Shown here piece by piece: positions 23,701 through 35,868 of a stretch of DNA of 64,000 nt (within the stretch, counting starts at the first letter, position 1; every line of letters starts with the position of its first letter). The notes beneath the pieces are model-generated. The model searched no databases, was not told the DNA's origin, and saw only the letters and a list, made by a program, of their open reading frames with translations. Where the stretch lies: the NCBI GenBank assembly GCA_009602725.1, contig WELB01000019.1, positions 1,056,326 through 1,120,325 on the forward strand. The letters run 5' to 3'. The DNA is from Spirogloea muscicola (Eukaryota; Streptophyta; Zygnematophyceae; Spirogloeales; Spirogloeaceae). Both the position numbers and the translations under genes were made by a program.

Positions 23701-25179
23701 TGTCTGAGCACAACATTCTTTCTTCAACAATCAGGCAGATGCTGACACATGAGGTGGATACTCTTTCATCAATCATATGTCAAAGCTGTTGCTCTGTGAA
23801 TAGGCTATTCTTGAATGTAGGAGACAGTTTTGTGCATTGCACAAGTTGTTTTACCTCACTCCTACCTCTGCTAATTGCTACTCCTGATGTACTACATCAG
23901 AAGAGGCCGTAACATTTGATGCCAGCTTAACAAAATTAACCAGTGATGAAATTGATGCCCTTCTTAACTGCTTCTTGGTTTGCAGGTTGAGTTGGAGAGA
24001 ATCAGGCGTGATTGTGCCTCAAGAAAGTATCAGAGCGTTGATGCAAACAAGCACAAGGCTGAAACACCAGTGGTGCCTTCACCAAAAAGTACGATAATGC
24101 TCTAGAAAGATCACCACCCTAGACATGTATGTCAGATTGTATGACGCTACTGCCAAGTAACACCAAGGAGTTGCAAGGCATGTCAGCTGTTGACATACCG
24201 TCTGCCCTACCAGATGCAGAGAGGCTAACACAATCATCTCTGACAGGTGAACATGACAAGGAAAATGAGCTGCCGGCAAACGGAGGCACTTCTGCTGATA
24301 AGAAGAGAGACAAGCACGTACATCATGCAGCAGCTTTCCACCAAAGCTCTAGCTCAAGACTACCTGTCCAGGCTCAGAAGCCCTCTGTTGACTTCTTTGG
24401 CAGGTGGGTGCTGCCTACTGGCCAACATTGGAACCCAGACTTCTGCTGGTAACTTGCTGTATCCAATGTGCCAGCATGTGTCTACTTATGGTTGAAAGAG
24501 CAGAGGCTGCAAGCACAAGACTGTGCTTACTTGCTTGCCAATGCAAACATTGTCATCACAACGCAAGGGTTTCCATGGACACACTGAATACTCTACCCAA
24601 AGTAGTGCGAATTTACATATAAGCGAATATATAAAGACGGTGAGCAGAGGCGGAGCTTGCAAGGGAGGCGAAGGCGCTGCTCCTGCTCGTGTACATGTTT
24701 CCCAAGATTGCTGATGCTGCTGCACAATGCATGATGCTGTGTAAATGCTGCTTGCAGCAGATGCTTAGGACCTGGTCACAAGCAGGGCGTACATAGAAGG
24801 GGCTCGGTAAATTTCGACACGGCTGCTCGCGATGCCCTCCCAGTGCTCTACAAGTATCATGAGGTACATCAGAATCTACTACGTGCCAGCTCTGTCATAG
24901 GACGTGCTTGAAGTAATCTTGGAAGCTTGGTGAATGTCTAAGCAGGCTTTGCAAGGTATTGCTTCATGCTTCTCTTCACAATGTCTGTTGACGGTTTGGT
25001 TCACTTGACAGCCTTGAGGTCGACTAGAAGTATGAAAAGCTGTTGGAGTAACAGCATAGCCTGGTTGAAAGCTTGCATGACCTTGCTGTTCATTGTAAAC
25101 CGTGGCCCTTGAGAATCCTGTTGCGCAGGGCTTCACTAATGCTGTGAGAAGGCCTGTTCTGATTCGAGACCTCCTATGA
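17729..25179 (+). CDS. CTF18: CTF18, large subunit of the alternative clamp loader (Ctf18-RFC)
   Basis: AAA+ clamp loader acting on PCNA in the nucleus, needed for sister-chromatid cohesion and replication checkpoint signalling. It starts [20 protein letters not shown] at 17729, with [16 protein letters not shown] matching the plant N-terminus. Then comes [20 protein letters not shown] (18460-18530), [13 protein letters not shown] (about 18613), Walker [21 protein letters not shown] (about 19130), [15 protein letters not shown] (about 19410), Walker [21 protein letters not shown] (about 19710), [20 protein letters not shown] (about 20245), [34 protein letters not shown] (about 21100), then an RFC-like collar over exons to 24870 ([17 protein letters not shown]) and the conserved end [16 protein letters not shown], stop at 25177-25179. 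Many short introns. The exact donors of a few collar exons are unsure. Confidence 0.92.
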
Positions 25180-26046
25180 CAAACTTATGTGCATATATGT
25201 GCATACATCACGAGTTGGGATGCCGTGGGATACTTGTACCTGATGAAGTTGTAGCTGTCTGGATACCATTACCACCTGAAAGCCAATTACCACCTGTTGT
25301 TAGCCTTGGCAAGTGAAGATGTGCATAATTCTCCTAATCATTTAGGTGAAGTGCATGAAAATGCATAGGGATAATATAGTGCAGAACCTGCAACTTAGAT
25401 GCTCACAAGTCTACGAGTTTCTTTGCAGAGTGCCAATCAAGGTTATCCCTCTCCATGTGCCACTCTGGAGCAATCGCTTCCCCTATAAGTGGTTTTGGGG
25501 AGTGAATTGAAGCATGAGCAGGGTCATACGGCTATCAGCTCAGGTTGTTGTCCGCAGAGGCGCTTTGTTGGCCCCTCCGAGCTTTGTTCATTCTTCTTCT
25601 GGCCTGGCCAATCACACCCATCGCCGTCTACTGGAAGACTATAGTCTCTCTGTTGGGTTGGCTCATCAGCAAAAGCACGCCCGAATTGAGAGCAGTGGCT
25701 GTGAGAGGCCAGCCCAAAGGAATGGACAAGGACTGAAAGGGCCTATTAGCGCAAGAAGCAAAATAGCAACGCTAAGACGTCAGCACGTAGGCTCTTAGTA
25801 ACCTCTAGTCAACGCCCTTCACTGGAAACGTCTCACTCTGCTCAAAGTCTCGTGGTCAAGTCTACCGTCGAAGTAGAAGACATAGCAGCGTTGAAAGTGT
25901 GACGGTATCCTCGACGTGAGCTTGAGAGAGGTAGGGCAGAAGGATTTCCTCGGAGGTCCCCTCGAGGGCCTTTGAGGAAATGAGGCCTAGAAGGAAACCA
26001 GGACTCCGGCACTGCGTCAGCGCGGCCGCAGGGCAGCGCCGCCACC
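25180..26046. repeat. Intergenic with LINE 3'-region copy
   Basis: Within this gap, about 25555-25830 matches the LINE 3'-region repeats: an inverted pair of units (gcccctccgagctttgttcattc... and ggctgtgagaggccagcccaaaggaatggacaagg) and the ending gtaacctctagtcaacgccc. The rest (25180-25550) shows nothing I can name. The right end is the promoter of the next gene. Confidence 0.5.
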
Positions 26047-28653
26047 ATGGCCGCCGCCGCGGCTCGCGCCGCGCCCGCCGCCGCAGCCGCCGCCGCTTGC
26101 GGCCGACGCCGCAGGCGCCGACCTCCGCGAGGTGCGCAGGCGGCGACGGCCTCGGCGCTGGCCTCGGCTAGTGCCGTCGATAGGAGCCTGGCCCTCCTCG
26201 GCTGAGGCTAAGGTTCAGACCATGGGGCCCGCTGCTTTTCCAGGTTTTGGAGCAGCTGCTGGAGGGGTGGAGCCTGACGCAGGCGCAGGCGGAGGCCGCC
26301 ATGGCCTCGCTGCTGGCCGGCGCTGAGCCGCCGCAGATCGCCGCCTTCCTCGTCCTCCTGCGCGCCAAAGGCGAGACGGCCGAGGAGGTTTAGCCCGTTA
26401 CCCCAAACCCTCGTTGATTCCTTCCCAGGAAAATCCTATAATAGACAGTACCTTCTATAACATAACGATAGAAACGAAAACCGTGTGCGCTCAGGCTTCT
26501 CCGAATGCCGTGTCGGTGGCCCCGTCGGTCTTTGGGCACGCGATGCGCTAACCACAATGCCACATACCCGCGAATGGAGCAGAGCCCAGTTACCAGCTCA
26601 AATGTCCGACGGTGCTGTCCACAGGATACCTGTCAGCTTTCCTTTCAGAGTTGAGCTAGAAGCCTCAATAGAAGCCACTTGCTGCTGCTGGGCTGTATCA
26701 GGTGGCGGGCCTGGCGAGGGCGATGCGGAGGAGCTGTGTCCCCGTGCACGCCGGGGAGGACGTCCTGGACATTGTGGGCACCGGCGGCGACGGCGCCAAC
26801 ACCGTCAACATATCCACGGGGGCCTGCGTCCTCGCGGCTGCGTGCGGTGCGAAAGTGGCCAAGGTCTGCTGACGCCCCTGCCCTCCAAGCCACAGTACTA
26901 GATTCGCACCTTGTGTCGAGCATGCTTGTGAAAGTGCAGCAGGACTTGACACAGTGATCGACACGAATTTGCAGCATGGAAACAGGTCTGTGTCTAGTGC
27001 CTGTGGCAGCGCGGACGTGCTAGAGGCTCTTGGTGTTGCGGTCGACCTCGGTCCCGAGGTGAGAAAGTTCCACTTCCTCCTTGATTATACCTCAACGGTA
27101 GCACTTACTCGCTGTTACGCGTGAGCCACAGGCTGCTTTTGGGGCTCTACTGAGACATTTTACCCGTGCTTGACTGCTGCATGGTGTTCACCTCCATCAT
27201 GTCTGCACATCACAGAGTGCCTGGTTTCAGTTCAAGACTTGAGCAACACAAGCTTGATTTGAGCAGAGATAACTTGCAATGCTGACAGTCTTCAAGTGTC
27301 CAGAGTGTAGCTAGGTGCGTTCGGGAGGTTGGTGTGGGCTTCATGTTTGCGCCACGATACCACCCCGCTATGAAGATTGTCAGCCCCGTGCGGAAGTCAC
27401 TAAAAGTTCGGACCGCATTCAACATTCTGGGACCCATGCTCAATCCTGCCATGGCTCCCTATGCGCTTGTGGGAGTTTTTTCACAGAGAATGGTATGTGC
27501 CTCATGATATCATGGGAGTGCCTTGTGTGGCAGTTGCTCGTAGAATCAATGTTGGAGGCCGAAAGCAGCAAGTGCTGAGTTTCAAGCTCTCTTCTGGAGT
27601 GCTAGCCTAGCTACCAAGCTAACACTGGAAGGTAGATCTGTGTGATGCAGGTGGCCTTGATGGCAGAGTCACTGCAGCTTCTTGGCCTCAAGCGAGCTTT
27701 AGTGGTTCACTCAAAAGGCTTGGATGAGATATCACCCATGGGTAAAATCTGAGAGTTGTGAGCCTGAGCCACTTCTTAAAATAATTATCCTTGATATCCT
27801 TCTTGTCACTGCATACGGTGGTGAAGTCTTGGGCATGGCCAATTGAAGTGCTCTCAAGCCAGTCCGGGCATGCATGTCCAATCAAGATCTATATTGAAAT
27901 GCAGGTGCTGCTGACATGCTGGAGGTATTGCCAAAGGGCATCCACTCGTTCAGAGTTGATCCATGTAAGCAGGACAACCTGGAGCATGTCTATGATTTGC
28001 AGTCATTTTGATTGTAACATAGTTACAACTGTGTTTTGTCTCTTATTTCTACTGCTCATCAAAGCAACAACTCTGTTTGTGCAGTGGACCTGGGGATTGC
28101 GAGGTGTACAGTAGAGGACCTCAAGGGTGGGGACAAGCAGCTGAATGCGAGCATCCTCAGGGCCATCTTTGCTGGCGAGCAAGGGGCCGTTGCCGATGCT
28201 TTGGTACGAACTTGTGGTCACTGAAAACTAGCAGGGTTATCATACATTGTTGTTTTGAAGGGCAGTGGTGGGTTATTATGCTTTGCTGTCTGGCGATTTC
28301 AGGTCTTGAATGCCGGAGTGGGCTTGGTGGCGTGCCAAGTCGCCAAGAGCGTTGAGGAGGGCGTTGCCATGGCCCAGGAAGTGCAGCGGTCAGGCCGGGC
28401 GCTCAAGACCCTGGATGCCTGGGTGGCCTTGTCGCAGGTCATGCCTGCCCCATTACCAGATACCAGATAATCATTTGTAGGAATTAATATGCCCATGCTG
28501 AATTTCCACGTATTCTTACACTGTGGGCTCTGTAGGTGCGCACTATAAAATGCATCCTGTCTGCTTGCATTTCTGCGCTTCAGCCTCAACATGGGCCTTC
28601 ATTTGCGCTTTCAGCAATTAAAAGAGGAGGAGAGTGTGAGTGAGCGTGCGTGA
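26047..28653 (+). CDS. PAT1: Anthranilate phosphoribosyltransferase
   Basis: Transfers the phosphoribosyl group of PRPP to anthranilate (second step from chorismate to tryptophan), normally in the plastid. Exons in order: a GC-rich first exon to a gtgcgc donor at about 26131 (ends [11 protein letters not shown]), 26246- ([20 protein letters not shown]), about 26700- ([20 protein letters not shown], the PRPP loop), about 26975- ([20 protein letters not shown]), about 27315- ([16 protein letters not shown] and [20 protein letters not shown]), about 27652- ([20 protein letters not shown]), about 27905 ([20 protein letters not shown]), 28085- ([20 protein letters not shown]), 28303- ([15 protein letters not shown]) and the end [12 protein letters not shown] with stop at 28651-28653. 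The start is a problem: the ATG at 26047 is one frame off the exon 1 coding frame, which has no ATG of its own after a stop near 25988. Confidence 0.9.
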
Positions 28654-29145
28654 TGGGATTCCAGCTACTGAAGGAGCAAGAGAGCGTGGAGGAGTGAGCT
28701 AAATTGACGCCTTTGAGCAAGCACCACCTTGTGCTGTGTGAGGCATAAGGGTGCAAGGCTGAGCTGCACAAGAAGTCAGCTCAGTTTAGTTGCGCACACA
28801 TCCGCTCGAGTCCAGCTTAATGAAGCAGCAGCTCCTGCAAGCTGATATAGGAGCGCCACTCACCAGCCTCCAGTGCACAATCCGTGTCAGAGTCAGTGCT
28901 GCGTCAGATGCAAGGGACACGGGGTTCTGAAGTTGCCTGCATGTAGCAATTGCTCAAAGCGCTCGGGGAGCCTCAAGAAAACAATCTGTTCTGCCTACAA
29001 ATAGCAGGCAATGCACCTGCCTCTCATGTCAAACTTTGTGGACAAAAGCTGGCAGTAAAGTGTCGCCATCGCTCACTCTTAAGCGCCTGCTACAGTATAA
29101 CTGCAGAATCAAAAATCATATCGGTGTGTACAAGATCAGCTTTGC
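28654..29145. other. Intergenic between two convergent genes
   Basis: About 490 bases between the stop of PAT1 and the stop of the DUF3456-like gene on the other strand. I see no gene and no repeat here; it is a 3' flank for both genes. Confidence 0.4.
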
Positions 29146-31744
29146 TCATAGTTCGCCAGCATTTGTGTTGCCCTGGCCACTACTGCTTGGCCACAGGCTG
29201 CTGATGTATTGAGCGGCCACGCTCGCCCCTTCCCTGGCCGAGTCTAACAGCTGCTGGCCACCGGCCATCAACCTGCTCTTGAGCTGCTGTGCATGCTCTT
29301 GCACCTGCTCGACAAAGCCCGTAGCAGGAGTGGTACCACCTGCCTTGGCCCCATCACTGGCGCTCTGTGAGTGAGCAGCTGGGCTTTGTGTCTGCTGCTT
29401 GATCTGCACAATGTAAGGGGACAATGTAACAATAGACTACGTCAATCAACATGGCCAGCAGTGGGGGGTTTGAAAGCGGATACAAATCCAGCAAAGACTG
29501 GCACATGGTCGAAGCAGACTGCCTGACTCCTCTCACACAAGCAGGCAGTAGACAGCGGCCTTCACTGATTCTGGTATTGCTCCTTGTAATGAGTAATAGA
29601 AGCGCACAGTGATAGGCGGTCGACTCCTATCATCGTCCTCATCCTCCTCGTCATCGTCATCGCTTGCGCCGCCCATGGCATCGAGGCCTCCGTTCATTAG
29701 GTCGTCCCGTGAATACATCTTCATCTTCGGAGCTCCCGGCATGTCCTGCATATTGGTCCACCACAGTGACTGTATTACAGAAAGTCGATAAGGTCAAAGG
29801 AGACACTCAAGCTTGAAGCTTATGAAGCACCAGTTGCAGCACTACCAAATCCTACACGCTTCTGTCCTCTTGAGTAGTAAATAGATGATCAACGAGGCAA
29901 AGAGAAAGGTGGAAAATCCGAGGTTGTGCTTACACCCATCGATCTCATCAATCTCTCCATCTCAGCTTCCTTGGCCTCCATCTTAGAAAACTCCTCATTG
30001 CGGGTCCTTCCCTGCAGTCTTCACGATACTCTTTGAATCTTACTCACCCTACTCATCCTCGAGTTGTGCTCAATCATGCACAGTCACACTTGAGAAATAA
30101 TCAATAGTAACTGAGAGCACCAAAGAGCCAGAGCGCGGCTTGCATCTTCTCCAGACTGAAGAGGTGCTACGCCCCACTTTCACACGTGAGGTCTGGAAGG
30201 TACCTTGGAAACCCGTGGCACGGGGCCTTTGCACGCTCCACTGAGGTCCTTGCACAGAAGCTTGGAAAGAGCTGATCTATTACCGTCAGCATATAGGAGC
30301 TCTGCAACATCTGTATCATGCTCGCCCATCACCTGCATGCAATTCTCGTAGCTTGTGAGTAAATTGCTGGTAGCGCATAAGACTGTCAAGAAGATGTGCA
30401 GCTTTGATGCTGCATATCTGAGGCAGGCCAAAGACTTCCTACACTTGCATGACAGTAGTCACCACATGACAGGAGAACGTGAGGTATAAGTTGACAGACA
30501 CAGATGGGTCGCTTGTGTCTTCATTACCTCCTCACAGGCCCGCTGAATCGTCTTGCATTCAGAGTTGCAATTCCCAGCTGTATCTTGTTGCACAAGCTGC
30601 AAAAGTATCCATAAACAGGCTGAGCAAGCGCACTCTGCCATTCCGAGCTCGTCTTTAATGTGCTACAAGGGCGTTAAAAAGCAACACTTCTGCAGAGGTC
30701 ATGATAAGCTGACACTTCAACCGCAATACCTGTCTGCAGTACTCACAATTACTCAAGTCACAGCACTGGTTTGACTTGTCTGCAGCTACCGACGTGTACC
30801 TGTTTAGCAGGCTAGAGCAAGTGCTTCACCTTGAGTTGATCACCCTCTTGGACGATGTCCAGCATCGTGATCCATTCGCCTTCATCCCGACTTGGATTGC
30901 ATATCTTCTCTGTGAGCTCGATAATCTGGAACTCAGTCAGCTGCCAGATCCAGCATGGGCAGAAAGTATTACTCACGACTGTCACGAGGTCGAGCGGAGC
31001 ATCAGGTCAGACTTAGCAATGTGGACTGCTAGCTTCAGAGTAGTCTCACACGATCCACAACCCACAAGCCACTAAGACTTGTACAACTGATGATGCATGG
31101 ATTAGCATCGCGCAAGTGATCAGCTCCAAGGCAATCCATCGCAACGTCCTCAACGTCCCAGGTTCTGGAAGCCTGATTACAATCTCTCTTAGGTTACAGA
31201 AGCTGTGACTATCCCTGCTAAACCTCACGCCACATTTCTCCTTACCCTCGTACTACAGCCACATATCTAAACCCCAAGCCCACTTCACACACCCTTCTTA
31301 AGTACAAGAACGGGCGGTCTCGTAGGAGAAATGCGGCCTAGTCAGACAGTATGCATGCTGAGTAACGATGGTGATCAAAGCGGCACTGGTTGAAGCACCA
31401 GCAAGCTGGCTGCTTTCGATATTTCAGCAACCTCGCCTGCTGAGCACCCGGCTCCCACTACGCCAGATGCATTCCAGCGTTCGCAGCAGTCCCAATCTTG
31501 ACGACCGTGTTCGAGTCAAGAGGCTCACCTTGCGCGGCGCCGCCTCGTCGCGCCGCCGCTTGACCTGGCGGTGCAGGCTCTTGGCGAGCTCCTCGCAGAC
31601 GGCGCAGCGGATGAAGGGCACGTCCTCCTTCCACGCCACAGCGCCCCTGCGCGGCTTGGCCAGCGCGCCGCCGGCGGCGGCGGCCAGGCAGAGCGCCGCT
31701 GTGAGCGCCACCACGCCGGCGGCCGCGCGGCGCCGAGGGGCCAT
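29146..31744 (-). CDS. ER DUF3456 (canopy/MSAP-like, At1g42480-type) protein
   Basis: A secreted-pathway protein of the TLR4-regulator/MIR-interacting (canopy-like, DUF3456) group, probably an ER-lumen chaperone-like factor. It starts at 31744 with a signal peptide (MAPRRRAAAGVVALTAALCL, then AAAAGGALA). The Cys-rich domain follows: FIRCAVCEELAKSLHRQVKR (exon to about 31530), IIELTEKICNPSRDEGEWIT (about 30920-30825), DTAGNCNSECKTIQRACEE (about 30600-30533) and LYADGNRSALSKLLCKDLSG (about 30334-30205). Then RNEEFSKMEAKEAEMERLMR (about 30000-29935), DMPGAPKMKMYSRDDLMNGG (29751-), an acidic run DDDDEEDEDDD, and a helical tail ending GQGNTNAGEL (stop at 29146-29148). The order and spacing follow the plant protein, including the PGAPKMKMYSRDDLMN block. 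It is convergent with PAT1. Confidence 0.87.
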
Positions 31745-31829
31745 GGCTGGGGTTGTCGCTGTGGACTGACGAGCAGACCAGCTCGTCAGACGGGCCTGGC
31801 CTTCACAACCCCTTCGCGCATCACATGCT

Positions 31830-33020
31830 CTCTCTGTCTTTCTTTAGTAAGCCCCACTTTTTGCACTAGCTTTTTCCTGAACAGTGAATTGGCTTAACTT
31901 GGCCGCCCTTTCATTTCATGCGCACCGCGAGCCCTGTCTCTGCACCGTCTCGTGCTTTGTAGTGTAATCCTTTTCCGGCACTTTTTCCTTTGGCTTTGGA
32001 CATTGTCCATTCTTTTTGGGTTGGCTTTGCCAGCCCCTCTTCTCTATGGGCGAGCTCTTCTCTCTCTTGCCTTCCACAACCCTCGCCCCCTCTGAGAAGC
32101 ACAATCATTCCCCTCATATTGTTTGGGGCACTGCTTGTCATTCTCTTATGATTCTATTTTCAGGCCCTTCGCAGCCTCTTGACGTGCTCCTCTGGACCTT
32201 ATTCCTTGGCTGGCCCACGGCTTGCATCTGCGACCTGCTAGCTGCCGCCTCTGGCTAGTATCAATGTGACTGCTTGCTGGCGGCTAGTCTTTAGGACTTG
32301 CATCTACTTACTAGGGATTACTATATCGATTTTTTTGAAGTACTTGCTTAGTTGTCTTTTTCTGCACTTCTGGCCCCTCGGTCTTCAACCATTCTTTTCG
32401 GGCTGGCTTTGACAGCCCTCGCTACGTTGGATGAATTTACTACTTCACAGCCATCGCTGTATTTAGCCGAGAACTGGTTCGTGGTCCTTGCGCCTTCCGG
32501 CCTCCAGACCTTGCTCATTCCTTTGGACTGGCCTCTCACAGCCATTGCCTTCATTTGCAGAGCTGCTTCTTTCTCACTTCTCGCCCTCTCCGGAAGTGCT
32601 GATTCTCTGCAGCCTTCGCCCCCTTTGGAAGCGCTACTTCTTGCTTTCGAAGAAGAGCTTTTGAATAGTAAATGTGGTGATGGCTATGGAGGAAGCAAGC
32701 TCGCTTTAAGGAGAGAAAGGACCTTCAAGGCCGCCCTCTAGCTGCAGCCTCTGGCTTTCATCAAGGACATTGCTTCCTGGCGGCTAGTCTTTTTGACTTG
32801 GGGCTGCTAACTAGAGGTTACGAAGGTATCATCCTACATGATACTTCCTCAGCTGTTTGTCAGCGCTTTTCGGCCCCTTCGGAGCTTGTCAACCCTTCTC
32901 GGGCCGGCGTTTCACAGCCTTCGATCTCTTTTGCTTGAGCTTTCTTTGCGAAAGCTGTGCAGGAAAGTCTTTTCCAGAAGAAGGCGATGGCTGTGATTGG
33001 CCAGCCCGATACTAATAAAC
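31830..33020 (+). mobile_element. LINE tail and 3'-region fragments, + orientation
   Basis: A run of LINE-derived pieces in + orientation. 31850-31935 (tttttgcactag.. to catgcgcaccgcg) matches 39600-39675 and is inverted at 37960-38080. 31940-32055 (ctttgtagtgtaatcc, ggctttggacattgtccattc) is inverted at 37395-37600 and 16596-16690. 32210-32330 and 32740-32830 carry remnants of the coding end (agctgccgcctctggct, gcggctagtctttaggacttgcatct). Between them lie repeated gggctggc..cagccc units. No intact reading frame is present. Confidence 0.5.
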
Positions 33021-33288
33021 AAAGTTCGAGGGGGCCAGAAAAGCGTGTGGTATTGGAAAGAAAATGAAAGGTAGTTGGCGGGAGTGTCGCACAGTCGCAC
33101 AGGCGTCGCTACGTAGTCGCCGACCAATCCTCACGTCCGCATCGCCGTCGCCGAGCCATTGCCCGGCAGTTGGCTGGATAACCTGGCCCTGGCTACGCCG
33201 CCTGCAGCTTGATCAAATCCCCCCGGCCTTCTCAAGTACGCGGCGACCGGCGGAGGCAGCCGCCAAGCGCCGCCGCCGCGCCGCGTCA

Positions 33289-34551
33289 TGCGCCGCGGCG
33301 AGGCGGCGGCAAGCGAGCCGGAGGACGTCGACTTCTCCATGCTGTCCCCCACGGCCAGAGGCGCCGAGGGCGGCCTGTCCGTTGACGAGCTCGTGACCGG
33401 CAGGCCGGCGCTCGCCTGCTGCTCTCGCTGCCGCCACCGCCATCATGCTGACTGATCGCTGATGACCTCGTGTTTGCAACACCTGGCAAGCTCCGCGACG
33501 AGGAACTGACTAGGCGGATGACGGCTTGGCTCTACAGGGGAATCAAGGCGCTGGCGAAGCATCTGGCCCGCATGCGGGCGAAGGCGAATGACCGCACGGT
33601 TGTGCTCATGGATCAGTATGCTGCTGTCATAAAGGAAGATATCAACGGAGTCGAAAGCAGGCTACTGAAGCGCATGTACAAGCCCTGAGATTTCTCAACC
33701 CAGCAGCTTGTGCAGCCTCTCGTCGCGCTATCACTATCGTCAATAAGCTAAAGACGTGAGCCAGCTTGTGTCTCTCAGGGATGCTCATGCACTTCGGAAT
33801 CAGCTGATGCTGGCACGGATTGAGAGGCACAATAATGTGCCTCATGACACTCAACAGTATGCAAGCCCAGCAAACCAGACTGTGGACAGGGCAACTCATG
33901 TAAGTACGACAACTAAAGGTCGGAGTCATGGCAGGCCACAACTCTCCGATGGTGCACAGCAGCATGCATGACAAGCATCTGACTTCCACGCTGCAGGATA
34001 AGGGGTGGACATTCACGCCTCAGGAGAGCCTTGATGCTGGACATGTGACACTTGATGATCTGGCGAGGAAAGGGGCCATTCTCGGCTTCCTTAGCGACCC
34101 TGGGCCCAATGACTTCACAGCTCAAGGAAATACAGCAGGCCTTCCTTCCTGCCAGCTGCCCGGCATACATCACCTCTCCACAGCATGTACAGAGCAAGGC
34201 GATGAACTTTGGCATAGGCTGCTGAGTGAACAGCTTGATGGCAATGCCACTGATTCCTTAGCGGATATAAGAACAAGCTGCACGACAGAGGAAGCTTCTG
34301 CTTGTATCGACAAAGTGCACATGTGGGCCGAAGTTGCACGACAGCTTGCTCCTTTAGACACTAGAAAGTAATCGGCAAATAGGAACTGCCTGGCGCATCA
34401 GCCACTAAATCTTCAAGGCATCTCTGACACATTTATGGCACCATCATTCATGGGAAAGCTCAAGTCAAGCCTTCTTCAAGAACCAGATGCAGTACCCACT
34501 CAGGAATCTGTCAGGCCACCACCCCCTAAGTACAGTAGAAGGTTGGAGTAG
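33289..34551 (+). CDS. Unrecognised multi-exon gene
   Basis: I do not recognise the family. Likely start MRRGEAAASEPEDVDFSMLS at 33289 (GC-rich first exon). Exon-like pieces follow: KLRDEELTRRMTAWLYRGIK then ALAKHLARMRAKANDRT (about 33475-33600), ATEAHVQALRFLNPAACAAS then RRAITIVNKLKT (33660-33755), DAHALRNQLMLARIERHNNV (33780-), DKGWTFTPQESLDAGHVTLD and AILGFLSDPGPNDFTAQ (34000-34120), an exon with DSLADIRTSCTTEEASACID (about 34250), and SDTFMAPSFMGKLKSSLLQE to the end PPPPKYSRRLE, stop at 34549-34551. Long helices with few hydrophobic faces suggest a soluble coiled-coil subunit of a complex. The splice joins are my guess. The end lies 58 bases from the LHCA4 stop (convergent). Confidence 0.45.
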
Positions 34552-34609
34552 GAGAGTGTCATGTTATGAGATAAAGCTGAGTCAATTTACAGGATCAGGG
34601 AGGTGATCT

Positions 34610-35864
34610 CTAGGTCTCAATGCTCCTGGTGGCAAAGAAGTTTGCCAAGCTCTGGAAAACTGTGTTGTGCCACGGGTCAGACAGATGCTGGAGAAGGTTG
34701 GCATAAGGGCCATCTCCAGTGATGCGGGACTGGACGATGAAGCCGAAGAATGCAACCATGGCCAGGCGGCCTGCAGTCAGACAGAACAAAAGTGAGCTCC
34801 TGGAGGGTCGTTCTCATCATCCATCGCATCACAAAGAAGAATCCTTGAGCTGTCTGCCTGTGCTTGTTAGTCTCACAAAGCGCTCCCACAGACAAGCTCA
34901 TGTCATTGCTAGGCTTAGCTGAAACCCGTGATCCATCATGATATACCACACAGACCAACATTTGATAGGTAGAACCTGCTCGGTCAAAGGCGAGCGAGGA
35001 GCTAAAGCAGCTGTAAAGTCCCTCTGTGAGCTGGGACAGTCGCTAAGACAAGTCATATAGCCAGGTCCAGGTCAAGTGGACTCACCATTGGCAATCTCCT
35101 TCTCCTTCGCCTCCAAGGAGGGCGCAAACCCAAGAGGGTTGAAGATGCCACCGGGGTATCCGACCTCATTGGGAGGCAGCTTCTGGCCCTTGAAGATGGG
35201 GTCCTCATTCACGCTTCCTGGGAAGCGAATGTCTTGCCATCTTCGGACCTCCACGTAGTGGAAGAGGAGGAACTCAATGATGAAGAGGGTGGAGGATGGA
35301 GCGAAGTACTCGGCGGCACCAGCGTCATACCAGAGCGGCACTTTGAGGATACCAATCTTGGTCAGGACCTCGGGAATCAGAATGCCGGCCACTCCAAGCA
35401 TGGCCCAGCGGCCATTCTGGAGCTCCGCCTGGACGAACCACTTAAGGTTCTCGGGGTCCTCGCCAAGAGACAGGGGGTCGAAGCCGTTGTCACCAGCAAG
35501 GCTGGGCGCAGCAAATGTAGAATTCATGTGAGCAGCTTGCTGACATTACATAATGCGAGCCGTCACGTATCGTGCTGCGCCTTTCTATGTTGCGAAGCTT
35601 TGACGAGCACACCCAGTCCCTCGTCATGATTCCCCTCAGAGCTTCCGGAAGCATAGCCGAGGTCCTAAGCCTCCCTCCCGCAATGCCGTGCAGGCGGCGC
35701 AGACCGACCTGCCGGCAATGCACTGCAGGCGGCGCAGACCGACCTGCCGTCCAGATAAGCCGGGGAAGCGAGGCCCGGAAGCCACTGGCCCTTCTCGGCC
35801 CTGACCACCAGGGCGCCAGCGCGCGGGGCGGCGGCGGGCGCGGCGGACGCGGCCCGCGCGAGGC

Positions 35865-35868
<4 letters not shown>
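34610..35868 (-). CDS. LHCA4: Photosystem I light-harvesting protein Lhca4 type, 5' end in gap
   Basis: Chlorophyll a/b antenna protein of photosystem I in thylakoids. Exons (-): 35868-35744 (end of the transit peptide and mature N-terminus: [25 protein letters not shown]), 35501-35086 ([20 protein letters not shown]; first helix with [86 protein letters not shown]) and 34770-34610 ([40 protein letters not shown], stop). The ExxNGR and ExxxGR-type chlorophyll-binding helices are present. The length and motifs fit Lhca4 best. Exon 1 runs on its 5' side into an 85-base A tract (T on +) and then the assembly gap, so the start is missing. A 35-base tandem repeat doubles the first donor site. Confidence 0.93.
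35680..35749 (-). repeat. 35-bp tandem duplication covering a splice donor
   Basis: Two adjacent 35-base units (35680-35714 and 35715-35749) differ at about two positions. Each holds cggcag followed by gtcggt on the - strand, so the donor of LHCA4 exon 1 at 35744 has a twin at 35709. Use of the distal donor would add 35 bases and break the frame. Confidence 0.85.
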
